DNA from: Nocardioides zhouii
GTDB taxonomy: Bacteria > Actinomycetota > Actinomycetes > Propionibacteriales > Nocardioidaceae
Assembly (NCBI RefSeq): GCF_004137345.1
Contig: NZ_SDWV01000013.1
Span: forward strand, 57,426-121,425
Length of the DNA: 64,000 bases
Reading direction: 5' to 3'
Part shown: positions 33,231-41,607 of the stretch, in pieces
How the letters are laid out: the number at the start of each line of letters is the position of its first letter
Position numbering within the stretch: position 1 is the first letter of the stretch
Notes under the pieces: generated by a model
Seen by the model: the letters and a program-made list of their open reading frames with translations, nothing else
Told to the model about the DNA's origin: nothing
Databases searched by the model: none
Made by a program: the position numbers and the translations under genes

Positions 33231-33491
33231 ATGGCCTCCATCTGGCTCCTGATGTTCGTCGTCCTGATCGGCGTGGCCTTCTGGGCCGGCCGCCTGTCCG
33301 CCGGCGCCGGGGCCGCCCCGCCCGTCGTCGCCCCCGCTGCGCCGCGCGCCCTGGCCGAGCGGGACACCTTCATCGAACAGCTGCGTGAGCTGGCCTGGCA
33401 GCACCGCGACGTCTCGCCCGAGCTCTCGACGATCATCATCGACGAGATCACGACCCATCACCGCCGCCTGTCCAGCGGCCCCGACGCCTGA
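33231..33491 (+). CDS. Small membrane protein
   Basis: The 86-residue protein starts with one transmembrane helix (MASIWLLMFVVLIGVAFWAG), then an Ala/Pro linker and a helical segment ERDTFIEQLRELAWQHRDVSPELSTIIIDEI. No family is recognised. ATG at 33231 has GGCAGG seven bases upstream. It lies 8 bp before the SPFH gene, so the two are likely co-transcribed and it may be an accessory of the SPFH scaffold. Confidence 0.65.
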   Translation: MASIWLLMFVVLIGVAFWAGRLSAGAGAAPPVVAPAAPRALAERDTFIEQLRELAWQHRDVSPELSTIIIDEITTHHRRLSSGPDA

Positions 33492-33499
33492 GGATCCCG

Positions 33500-34435
33500 A
33501 TGTCGACCACCGCGAACAAGATCGCCAACCGCGCCGGCGCTGTGAAGAAGGCCACCGGCGGGTTCCTCCTGCTGGTCGTCCTCGCGGTCGCCGTGCTCAT
33601 CTTCGTCCGCCCGACCACCGTCTCGACCGGTCCCGACCAGGTCGCGCTGCACTACAGCGACGGCGCCTTCACGCCGCGCCGGTTCAAGGACTGCGTGTCG
33701 AGCTCGACGCGTGCCTGGGACGGCCCCGGCGACAAGCACTACTCGTACCCCAAGAGCCAGCGCAACTACGTGTTCGGCGAGGGCGGCGACCGGCCGATGG
33801 TGACGTTCGTCAGCAAGGACGGCATCGAGATGAGCGTCGACGGCGTCGCGGCATTCCTGCTCAACACCGACTGCAAGACGCTCCAGAAGTTCCACGACCT
33901 CATCGGCAACCGCTACGCCGCCTACATGGACTCCACCGACGGGAACGGCTCGGCCGGATGGCTGCAGATGCTGAGCGTCTACATCAGCCGGCCGCTGGAG
34001 ACCGCGATCGACCGGGCCAGCCAGAACTACACCTACACCGAGCTCTACACCGACCCAGGCGTCAAGGCGCAGTGGGAGCAGGAGGTGCTGGCGCAGATGC
34101 CCGAGCTCGTGGGTCGGCAGATTGACGGCGACGAGGAGTTCTTCACCGACTTCGCGATCACCCTGCAGAAGCCGGTGCCGCCGGAGCAGGTCAAGGCCGC
34201 GCTGGTCGCCCAGCAGGAGGCCGTGGCCCGCGCCAAGGCCAAGGAGGCCGAGGCTGCCGCCCAGGTGAAGGCAGCGCAGGCGCAGATCGAGGTCGAGAAG
34301 GCCGAGGCCGCCAAGATCGCCGAGCGGATCAAGGTGCTGGGCCAGGAGGGCTACCTCAAGCAGTACGCCATCGACCACGGCCTCAACCCCTACCAGCCGA
34401 CGACCGGCGGGCTGATCACCGACTCCACGCCCTAG
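33500..34435 (+). CDS. SPFH-domain (stomatin/prohibitin-like) protein
   Basis: This 311-residue protein has an N-terminal membrane anchor (about residues 20-37), an SPFH domain (about 40-210) and an Ala/Lys/Glu-rich coiled coil (about 235-282, for example AKAKEAEAAAQVKAAQAQ). SPFH proteins form oligomeric rings that organise membrane microdomains and often control proteases. The start is ATG at 33500 after a short gap from the small membrane gene. NfeD, the common partner, is not nearby. Confidence 0.85.
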   Translation: MSTTANKIANRAGAVKKATGGFLLLVVLAVAVLIFVRPTTVSTGPDQVALHYSDGAFTPRRFKDCVSSSTRAWDGPGDKHYSYPKSQRNYVFGEGGDRPMVTFVSKDGIEMSVDGVAAFLLNTDCKTLQKFHDLIGNRYAAYMDSTDGNGSAGWLQMLSVYISRPLETAIDRASQNYTYTELYTDPGVKAQWEQEVLAQMPELVGRQIDGDEEFFTDFAITLQKPVPPEQVKAALVAQQEAVARAKAKEAEAAAQVKAAQAQIEVEKAEAAKIAERIKVLGQEGYLKQYAIDHGLNPYQPTTGGLITDSTP

Positions 34436-34446
34436 GGCACAGCCCG

Positions 34447-34466
34447 TTCGGGACCTTCGACCCTGC
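34447..34466 (+). promoter_or_regulatory. DosR/DevR-box-like site upstream of the PPOX gene
   Basis: TTCGGGACCTTCGACCCTGC matches the mycobacterial DosR box TTSGGGACTWWAGTCCCSAA at 14 of 20 positions, with the core GGGACcTTcGaCCC. It lies 52 bp upstream of the ATG at 34518. The DevS- and DevR-like genes are 0.5 and 3 kb away. Confidence 0.45.
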
Positions 34467-34517
34467 CCGCGCGTTCCGCAGACGGGGAGGCTGGGAGTCC
34501 AGCCGAAGGAGGCCCCC

Positions 34518-34967
34518 ATGCCCATGACCCACGACCTGTCCCGCGAGGACTGCTCGCGCCTGCTCACCGCGGGCGTCGCCGGCCGCGTGGCAATCGGCAC
34601 GCCCACCGGCCCGCACATCATCCCGGTCAACTACGCGGTCGACGGCGAGCCCGGGCATGAGTCGGTCCTGCTCCGGACCACGGCGTACAGCCTGCTCGGG
34701 ACATACGGCCGCGATGCCCAGGCCTGCTTCGAGGTCGACCAGTTCGACTACGAGCGCAAGCGCGGCTGGAGCGTGGTGGTCCGGGGGCGCGCGACCTTCG
34801 TCGACGACCACGAGGAGCTGCGCGAGATCGCCCGCACCTGGCAGCCCCGCCCGTGGGCTGAGGGCCAGCGCAACCTCGTCGTACGCATCCCGTGGACCGA
34901 GGTCACCGGTCGACAGCTGGGCGGCGGCTGGGACCCGTGGGAGCACCTGCCCGTGCGCCGCACGGCC

Positions 34968-34970
<3 letters not shown>
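34518..34970 (+). CDS. Pyridoxamine 5'-phosphate oxidase-like flavin/F420-binding protein
   Basis: This 150-residue split-barrel protein is of the PPOX family (Pyridox_ox_2 type), with the typical N-terminal helix then GRVAIGTPTGPHIIPVNYAVDG. In actinobacteria such proteins bind FMN, F420 or heme, and several belong to DevR hypoxia regulons. The start is ATG at 34518 behind AAGGAGG. It is followed after 9 bp by the DevS-like kinase gene, and a DosR-like box lies upstream. Cofactor and substrate are not readable from sequence. Confidence 0.82.
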
Positions 34971-36554
<1,584 letters not shown>

Positions 36555-36575
36555 CTGGCCGCCCCGCGCGCAGGA

Positions 36576-36604
36576 AAGCCCGACGCCGTGGAGGCGTCGG
36601 GCTT
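36576..36604. terminator. Bidirectional hairpin terminator
   Basis: AAGCCCGACGCC (36576-36587) and its perfect complement (36593-36604) form a 12-bp stem with a 5-nt loop. A-rich and T-rich ends make it usable in both directions between the convergent kinase and DoxX-like genes. Confidence 0.8.
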
Positions 36605-36618
36605 CCGGGGTCTGCTGG

Positions 36619-37206
36619 TCACCGCAGGACGGGGTGTTGCTCCACCACGTCCATGCGGTTCCACCAGTGACCCAGCCCCCACGTGCTGCCGGCCGCGCCC
36701 AGGGCGAGGACCGTCATCACGATGATGCCGACGAGGTGAGCGTCGACGAGCGGGTTGTTCTCCAGCGGGAGCGACGCGGCGTACATGAACGCGTACATCA
36801 GCGCGCCTGCCGCAGTGCCGAACCGCATGGCCACCCCGAGGAGCAGGGTCACGCCGATGCCGAGCAGGCCGAGCATGAACAGCCAGTCGATCGCGGCGCT
36901 TCCGACTAGGGCGTTGAAGAAGCCCTTGAACGGGTTGTCGGCAGGAACGGCGAAGGACAGGAAGCCCTCGGTCGGGCTGGCGCCGTTGATCCACGCCGCC
37001 GGGCCGAAGCGGTCCAGGGCACCCTCCTGGTCGTAGCCGGTGTGGAAGCCGAGGGCGAGGGTCTTGTCGAGGAAGGCCCACAAGAAGGTGATTCCGAAGG
37101 CGATCCGCAGGGTGGCCAGGGCCCGGGCGAACCAGGTGCCTCGGTCGTGGTCGGCCGAAGCCTGCACTGCGTGGGTCTCGTCGCTGTGACGGTGGATGAC
37201 GCTCAT
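36619..37206 (-). CDS. DoxX-like membrane protein
   Basis: The 195-residue protein has four to five hydrophobic helices (FGITFLWAFLDKTLALG, GSAAIDWLFMLGLLGIGVTLLLG, GALMYAFMYAAS, GIIVMTVLALGAAG) and the layout of DoxX/thiosulfate-quinone-oxidoreductase-like proteins. ATG at 37206 has AGGAGGGG eight bases upstream, and ATG at 37212 is too close to it. A DosR-box-like palindrome lies about 100 bp upstream, overlapping the end of the DevR-like gene. It is therefore a candidate target of the two-component system encoded around it. Confidence 0.75.
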   Translation of the reverse strand: MSVIHRHSDETHAVQASADHDRGTWFARALATLRIAFGITFLWAFLDKTLALGFHTGYDQEGALDRFGPAAWINGASPTEGFLSFAVPADNPFKGFFNALVGSAAIDWLFMLGLLGIGVTLLLGVAMRFGTAAGALMYAFMYAASLPLENNPLVDAHLVGIIVMTVLALGAAGSTWGLGHWWNRMDVVEQHPVLR

Positions 37207-37303
37207 CGTCATCCCCTCCTTCTGTGGTGTGTGTGTTCTTGCTGGGTCACCACCAGAGTCGCGCGGATCGAGAGCGGCCGTCAGGGCCGCCGGTCACCGA
37301 TCA

Positions 37304-37323
37304 AGCGGGACTTAGGTCCCCCC
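37304..37323 (-). promoter_or_regulatory. DosR/DevR-box-like palindrome upstream of the DoxX-like gene
   Basis: GGGACTTAGGTCCC (37307-37320) matches the DosR core GGGACTWWAGTCCC at 13 of 14 positions. It covers the TAA stop of the DevR-like gene and sits about 100 bp upstream of the DoxX-like start at 37206. Confidence 0.5.
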
Positions 37324-37962
37324 GGGTCCCAGCAGCTTCGAGGCGAGGACGGCCGCCTGCGTACGTCGCTCGAGGCCGAGCTTGGCCAGGATGCTCGAGA
37401 CGTAGTTCTTGACGGTCTTCTCGGCGAGGAACATCTTCTCGGCGATCTGCCGGTTCGTGAGCCCCTCGGCGATGTGGCCGAGCAGGACCCGTTCCCGATC
37501 GGTCAGCGACGACAGCTCGTCCGGCGTGCCGGGGCCGTTCCGGATCCGGTCGAGCACGGTCGCCGTCATGGTCGGATCGATCAGCGACTTGCCGGCCGCG
37601 ACGTGCCGCACGGCGGTGACCAGGTCGGAGCTGCGGATCTCCTTGAGGACGTAGCCCGACGCACCGGCCATGATCGCCGCGAACAGCGCCTCGTCGTCGT
37701 CGTACGACGTCAGGATCAACGCGTTGATCGAGGAGTCCACCGACCGCACCGCGCGGCACACCTCGATGCCCGAGCCGTCGGGCAGGCGCGCGTCGAGGAC
37801 GGCGACGTCCGGGCGCAGCGCGGGGATCCGGGCCGTCGCCTCGACCGCACTGGCGGACTCGCCCACCACCTCGATGTCGTCCTGCTGCTCGAGCAGGAAC
37901 CGCAGGCCCTCCCGTACGACGTCGTGGTCATCGAGCAGGTACACGCGGATCGGGTCGGCCAT
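37312..37962 (-). CDS. devR: NarL/DevR-type response regulator
   Basis: The 216-residue regulator has a receiver domain (residues 5-120, acidic pair D11/D12, phosphoacceptor D57 in DVAVLDARLPDG, lysine K in GYVLKEIRSSDL). A LuxR-type HTH occupies about 153-210 (LTDRERVLLGHIAEGLTNRQIAEKM). Sequence style and the long linker match DevR/DosR. The ATG at 37962 was chosen because the receiver starts at once. Its stop codon is part of a palindrome resembling its own expected binding site. The DevS-like kinase lies 0.8 kb away. The gene symbol is by similarity of type, not proven orthology. Confidence 0.87.
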   Translation of the reverse strand: MADPIRVYLLDDHDVVREGLRFLLEQQDDIEVVGESASAVEATARIPALRPDVAVLDARLPDGSGIEVCRAVRSVDSSINALILTSYDDDEALFAAIMAGASGYVLKEIRSSDLVTAVRHVAAGKSLIDPTMTATVLDRIRNGPGTPDELSSLTDRERVLLGHIAEGLTNRQIAEKMFLAEKTVKNYVSSILAKLGLERRTQAAVLASKLLGPGGT

Positions 37963-38084
37963 GGGCCCATTCCACCAGACCCGGACCCGAGCGACCGGTC
38001 TGGACCGTGGTTCCCGCGACCCGGATCGGGAGCACACTGGAGGGAATCGACGGGGGCCACCACTCAACCCCCTGGAGGCGCGTC

Positions 38085-38468
38085 ATGCCCCTCGCCAAGC
38101 GCACGGTCGCGATGATGCTCCCGGTCCCCGACGTCGACCGAGCCCGCAGCTTCTATGCCGAGTCCCTCGGGCTCGACTACACCGGCACCAACGACGAGGG
38201 CAGCGCGATGTTCGCGCTGGACGGCGGCGCGACGCTCATGCTGCTGCCCCGCCCCGGCAGCACTCCCTCCGAGAGCACTGCGATGAGCTTCGAGGTCGAC
38301 GACATCGATGCGGAGATCCAGGAGCTCGAGCACCACGGAGTGGTCTTCGAGGACTACGACCTGCCCGACCTCACGACCGTCGACCACGTCGCCGTGATGG
38401 GCGGCGAGAAGGCCGCCTGGTTCAAGGACCCGGCCGGCAACGTGCTCTGCCTGCACCAGCAGGCCTGA
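38085..38468 (+). CDS. VOC (glyoxalase/bleomycin-resistance fold) protein
   Basis: A single VOC-type protein of 127 residues, with paired beta-alpha-beta units: VPDVDRARSFYAESLGLDY at the front and MGGEKAAWFKDPAGNVLCLHQQA at the end. Members are metal-dependent lyases, dioxygenases or drug-binding proteins. The metal ligands of glyoxalase I are not all apparent. CTGGAGGCGCGTC precedes the ATG. It is divergent from the devR-like gene and convergent with the DinB gene. Confidence 0.82.
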   Translation: MPLAKRTVAMMLPVPDVDRARSFYAESLGLDYTGTNDEGSAMFALDGGATLMLLPRPGSTPSESTAMSFEVDDIDAEIQELEHHGVVFEDYDLPDLTTVDHVAVMGGEKAAWFKDPAGNVLCLHQQA

Positions 38469-38480
38469 CCCGGCACGAGC

Positions 38481-39017
38481 TCAGACGTCGGTCGCGCCGT
38501 CGATCGACTGGCGGATCAGGTCGGCGTGCCCGGCGTGACGGGCGTACTCCTCGACCATGTGCACCAGCACCCAGCGCACGGTCGCGGTGTCGCCCTTCGC
38601 CGGGTCGCGCGGGCGCGCGACCGGCCGGTCGAGCTCGGGGTCGGCGGTGAGCGCCTCGTCGAGGCACGCGTCCGAACGGACGATGGCGTCGGCCAGCAGC
38701 GCGTCGAGCTCGGCGTGCGGCGCCCCGGCGGCGGAGTGCCAGTCCCAGTCGGCGTCGTCGTCCCAGGGGGCGGTGTCCCACGGCGGGGATGGCTCGCGGG
38801 CCAGGAGGTTGTAGGAGAACCAGTAGTCCTCGACGAAGGCGAGGTGCTTGAGCATCCCGCCGAGCGTGAGGTCGCTGGGGCCGAGCGTCTGGTCGAGCTG
38901 CTCGTCGGTGAGGCCGGAGGCCTGCAACCGGATCGTGCCCCGGAAGTGGTCGAGGTAGGACCGCAGCATCCCGACCTCGGTGTTGCGGAAGGACGGCTCG
39001 GGCCGCTCGATCGTCAT
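38481..39017 (-). CDS. DinB / DUF664 family protein
   Basis: This 178-residue four-helix protein of the DinB superfamily (DUF664) has a metal-binding triad suggested by H in GGMLKHLAFVEDYW and HMVEEYARHAGHADL. The superfamily includes mycothiol-dependent isomerases and thiol transferases, which fits an actinobacterium that carries mca. The exact reaction is unknown. ATG at 39017 follows the RG-rich gene on the same strand by 141 bp, with a 19-bp inverted repeat between. Confidence 0.82.
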   Translation of the reverse strand: MTIERPEPSFRNTEVGMLRSYLDHFRGTIRLQASGLTDEQLDQTLGPSDLTLGGMLKHLAFVEDYWFSYNLLAREPSPPWDTAPWDDDADWDWHSAAGAPHAELDALLADAIVRSDACLDEALTADPELDRPVARPRDPAKGDTATVRWVLVHMVEEYARHAGHADLIRQSIDGATDV

Positions 39018-39066
39018 GGCCGCGAACCTAGCGCCGCCGCGACCGACCCCACCACCGCATTGACCA

Positions 39067-39153
39067 GCCGACCGACGGACCGAACGCACTCCGCCCCCAC
39101 CGCGGCGAGCGCGACAAGGGCGGCGTTGCGACCTGTTCGGTCCGTCGGTCGGC
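39067..39153. repeat. Perfect 19-bp inverted repeat
   Basis: GCCGACCGACGGACCGAAC (39067-39085) is repeated in perfect inversion at 39135-39153. The 49-nt loop holds a CGCCC/GGGCG inner stem. It starts 6 bp beyond the stop of the RG-rich gene and may be its terminator, but the long loop is unusual. Confidence 0.8.
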
Positions 39154-39158
39154 GTGCG

Positions 39159-39800
39159 TCAGAGGGTCGGGCCCTCGCCGCGCAGCTTGTCGACCTCGGC
39201 CATCGCGTCGCGCAGCTGGCCGAGCCACTCGTCGGCGTGCTCGCCGACCAGCCGGACCGACCAGGCGAGCGCATCGGACCGCGACCGCGCGACGCCGGCG
39301 TCGACGAGGGTGTCGAGCACCTGCCGCTCGGGCTGGCGCAGCCGCGTCATCACCGGCGCGGCGACGTGGGTGAAGAGTGCCTCGACCTCGCCGAGCCGTA
39401 CGCCCCACGACACCTTGCGCTGGTAGCGCGCCTGCGCCTCGAGGGCGATCTCGATGCGCTCGGCCTTCGTCTCGGCGCGGAACCGGCCGATCCGGCCCTC
39501 CGCCGCGGCGCCGTCGGCACCGTCTGCCTGGCTCTCGCTCAGCGTGCCGAGGACAGTGATCTCCTCGCGGTCCGTACGGACCTCGATCTCGCTGAACCAG
39601 CCGTCGGGCAGCCGCCCGCGGAACCAGTCCGTCGCATCGTCGGCGGGCGGGAGGTCGGCGACCTGCCAGCCCCCGCGACGGCCGCGACCCTCGGGTCCGC
39701 CGCGCTCGCCGCCACGGTCTCCGCGGCGCTCGCCACGGCCTCGGCCGCGTCCTTCGCCGCGTCCGCTGCGGCCTTCTTCGTTGTCTTCTCGGGTCATCAT
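39159..39800 (-). CDS. RG-rich N-terminus protein of unknown function
   Basis: The 213-residue protein begins with about 35 residues of Arg/Gly/Glu-rich sequence (RSGRGEGRGRGRGERRG at 11-27), resembling RGG boxes that bind RNA. It is followed by a conserved domain with WFSEIEVRTDREEITVLGTL and a helical C-terminus VARSRSDALAWSVRLVGEHADEWL. I do not recognise a named family. The promoter side carries three tandem TTACA octads. GAAGGAGAAGGAAC gives a very strong ribosome binding site. An RNA-binding role is only suggested by composition. Confidence 0.72.
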   Translation of the reverse strand: MMTREDNEEGRSGRGEGRGRGRGERRGDRGGERGGPEGRGRRGGWQVADLPPADDATDWFRGRLPDGWFSEIEVRTDREEITVLGTLSESQADGADGAAAEGRIGRFRAETKAERIEIALEAQARYQRKVSWGVRLGEVEALFTHVAAPVMTRLRQPERQVLDTLVDAGVARSRSDALAWSVRLVGEHADEWLGQLRDAMAEVDKLRGEGPTL

Positions 39801-39823
39801 GTTCCTTCTCCTTCGTGCTGTGC

Positions 39824-39847
39824 TTACATGATTACACCCTTACAACG
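39824..39847 (-). promoter_or_regulatory. Three tandem TTACAnnn octads upstream of the RG-rich gene
   Basis: TTACATGA, TTACACCC and TTACAACG run without gap, 24 bp upstream of the ATG at 39800. Read on the minus strand they give TGTAA three times, and TGTAAT could also be the -10 element. The spot is strikingly AT-rich for this genome and is a likely operator. Confidence 0.45.
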
Positions 39848-39875
39848 CTGCATTCAAGGAGGATGTTCCCCGCCC

Positions 39876-39881
39876 TAGGCT
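39876..39881 (+). promoter_or_regulatory. Putative -10 of the YchJ-family gene
   Basis: TAGGCT ends seven bases before the GTG at 39889, without a Shine-Dalgarno at normal spacing. It predicts a leaderless mRNA. Confidence 0.4.
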
Positions 39882-39888
39882 GTGGCCC

Positions 39889-40251
39889 GTGCCTCCCCTC
39901 CAGTCGAGCTGTCCGTGCGGATCCGGGGCGACGTACGACGCGTGCTGCGGGCCGCTGCTGGCGAACACCGCGCAGGCGACCTCGCCGGAGCAGCTGATGC
40001 GCTCGCGCTACACCGCGCACGCGACCGGCGACGCCGACCACCTGTTCCGCACCTGGCACCCGCGCACCCGCCCCGACGACATCGACCTCGACCCGGCCAC
40101 CCGGTGGACGGGGCTCCGGATCGTCTCCGCCGAGGGAGACACGGTCGAGTTCGTGGCAACCTCGGAGACCGGGCGGATGCACGAGGTGAGCCGCTTCGAG
40201 CAGCGGGCCGGCCGCTGGGTCTACGTCGACGGCGTCCGACGCCCGACCTGA
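39889..40251 (+). CDS. YchJ/UPF0225 family SEC-C protein
   Basis: This 120-residue protein has an N-terminal SEC-C zinc motif CPCGSGATYDACCG (residues 8-21) and then an NTF2-like domain (LMRSRYTAHATGDADHLFRTWH). This is the YchJ/UPF0225 family, whose function is unknown. SEC-C motifs bind zinc and often contact other proteins or the ribosome. The start is GTG at 39889. The stop codon lies inside a 9-bp tandem repeat. Confidence 0.87.
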   Translation: MPPLQSSCPCGSGATYDACCGPLLANTAQATSPEQLMRSRYTAHATGDADHLFRTWHPRTRPDDIDLDPATRWTGLRIVSAEGDTVEFVATSETGRMHEVSRFEQRAGRWVYVDGVRRPT

Positions 40252-40288
40252 CCGACCTGACCGATCTGACCGATCTGACCGATCTGGT
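40244..40288 (+). repeat. 9-bp tandem repeat at the end of the YchJ-family gene
   Basis: Five consecutive units of CGAYCTGAC type (CGACCTGAC twice, CGATCTGAC twice, then CGATCTGGT). The first unit contains the stop codon of the upstream gene, and the array fills the gap to the cNMP-binding gene. Confidence 0.9.
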
Positions 40289-40329
40289 CGACCCTGTCGC
40301 TCGGCGGCCACGTCCCCCACACTGGGCGG

Positions 40330-40824
40330 GTGACCGACCTCCTCTCGTTCGCCGACGACCAAGGTGTCGAGACCGTCCCCGGTGGTGCCGTGCTGATCGA
40401 GGAGGGAGCGCACCCCGGGCGGATGCTGGTGCTCGCCGCCGGCGAGGTCGTCGTGGAGCACGACGGCGTCGCCTTCGCGAGGATCGACACCCCTGGCGCC
40501 GTCTTCGGTGAGATGTCCGCGGTCCTCGCCATCCCCGCCACGGCCACCGTGCGTGCCGTCGGCGACGTACGGGTGCACGTCGTGGACGACCCGCTGGCCT
40601 TCCTCTCCGACCGGCCGGGTGCGGCCCTCGCGGTGCTGCGGACGACAGCAACGCGACTGGACGGCCTGACGCACTACCTCGTCGACGTCAAGCGGCAGTA
40701 CGCCGACGCCGGCGACCACCTCGGCATGGTCGACCAGATCCTCGACACGCTCGTGCACCACCAGGCCCCGCGCGCACGGACGGGGTCGTCACGCGACCCC
40801 GAGGGAGACCACCACTCCCACTGA
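40330..40824 (+). CDS. Stand-alone cyclic-nucleotide-binding domain protein
   Basis: The 164-residue protein is essentially one Crp-type cNMP-binding beta barrel (about residues 5-118), with GAVFGEMSAVLAIPATATVRA as the phosphate-binding-cassette region. In Crp the cassette arginine contacts the cyclic phosphate, and here the match is partial. A helical tail ends in DHHSH. No DNA-binding HTH follows, so it is not a transcription factor itself. It might regulate a partner, for instance the phosphoesterase encoded convergently 23 bp away. The start is GTG at 40330. Confidence 0.8.
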   Translation: MTDLLSFADDQGVETVPGGAVLIEEGAHPGRMLVLAAGEVVVEHDGVAFARIDTPGAVFGEMSAVLAIPATATVRAVGDVRVHVVDDPLAFLSDRPGAALAVLRTTATRLDGLTHYLVDVKRQYADAGDHLGMVDQILDTLVHHQAPRARTGSSRDPEGDHHSH

Positions 40825-40847
40825 GCGGCATGCCGAGCGCTGGTCGC

Positions 40848-41567
40848 TCAGGCCAGGCTGATCGTCTCGGACTCGAAGACCCCGAACCACGCGGCGGTCA
40901 TCGCGTCGGTGTCCAGGGTGATGTGCGCCGGCACCTTGCCGATCTGCTTGCCGGCATTGAAGACCCGGGTCCTGCCCAACCGGGCGTGCCAGGTCCCGCC
41001 GGCGATCCACGGCGCCTGGTGGATGTGGCCGCAGAGCACGATGTCGGGCTGGTGCTCGGCGATCCACGAGGCGAGCTCCTCGTCGGGGAAGGTCCGTCGC
41101 CCGTCGTCGCACAACGGTGTGCCCGCCGGAGGGGCGTGGTAGAGCCACACCCAGCGCGCGGGCCGGTCCACCGCTGCTGCGGCGAGCTGGGCGGAGACCT
41201 CCTCGCGGGTGACCGGCCCGTCCCACCACGGGCACACGGTGAACCTCGTGTCCCCGATGTCGACGCTTGCTCCGTCGACGTGCAGCGACCCGTGCACCGG
41301 CCTCCGCAGCCAGCCGGCCACCTGCTCGCCGTGGCTTCCCGGACCGTCGAGGTCGTGGTTGCCCGAGGCCGCGAGCACGGTGGTCCGGTCCGCGAGCAGA
41401 CCGAGGTACTTCGCGAGCACGACGGTCTGCATCTCGTGCGGCACCGCGCTGACGACGTCGGCGAGGTCGCCGACGATCGCCACGGCGTCGACCTGTTCGG
41501 AGGCGGTGACGAGCCAGTCGTAGTGAGGGAGCCGGTAGTGCAGGTCCGAGACGACAAGGATCCGCAT
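40848..41567 (-). CDS. Metallophosphoesterase
   Basis: This calcineurin-like phosphoesterase of 239 residues has all five metal motifs: DLHYR near residue 9-13, GDLAD near 37, GNHD in ASGNHDLDG, H in LYHAPP and GHIHQ near 198. This layout is found in bacterial phosphodiesterases and nucleotidases, including class III cyclic-nucleotide phosphodiesterases. ATG at 41567 follows GAGGATG. ATG at 41576 is possible. It is convergent with the cNMP-binding protein gene, so a cyclic nucleotide substrate is an attractive but untested idea. Confidence 0.87.
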   Translation of the reverse strand: MRILVVSDLHYRLPHYDWLVTASEQVDAVAIVGDLADVVSAVPHEMQTVVLAKYLGLLADRTTVLAASGNHDLDGPGSHGEQVAGWLRRPVHGSLHVDGASVDIGDTRFTVCPWWDGPVTREEVSAQLAAAAVDRPARWVWLYHAPPAGTPLCDDGRRTFPDEELASWIAEHQPDIVLCGHIHQAPWIAGGTWHARLGRTRVFNAGKQIGKVPAHITLDTDAMTAAWFGVFESETISLA

Positions 41568-41585
41568 GCGGCACATCCTCGCGCA

Positions 41586-41601
41586 CCCTCGGCGTCGAGG
41601 G
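41586..41601 (-). terminator. Small hairpin after the BrkB-family gene
   Basis: CCCTCG-GCGT-CGAGGG forms a 6-bp stem with a 4-nt loop, 7 bp beyond the stop codon at 41608. No T-tract follows. Confidence 0.4.
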
Positions 41602-41607
41602 CAGGTC

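Noticed and set aside
40244..40288. CRISPR array
   Set aside because: Contiguous 9-bp units with no spacers, so a simple tandem repeat.
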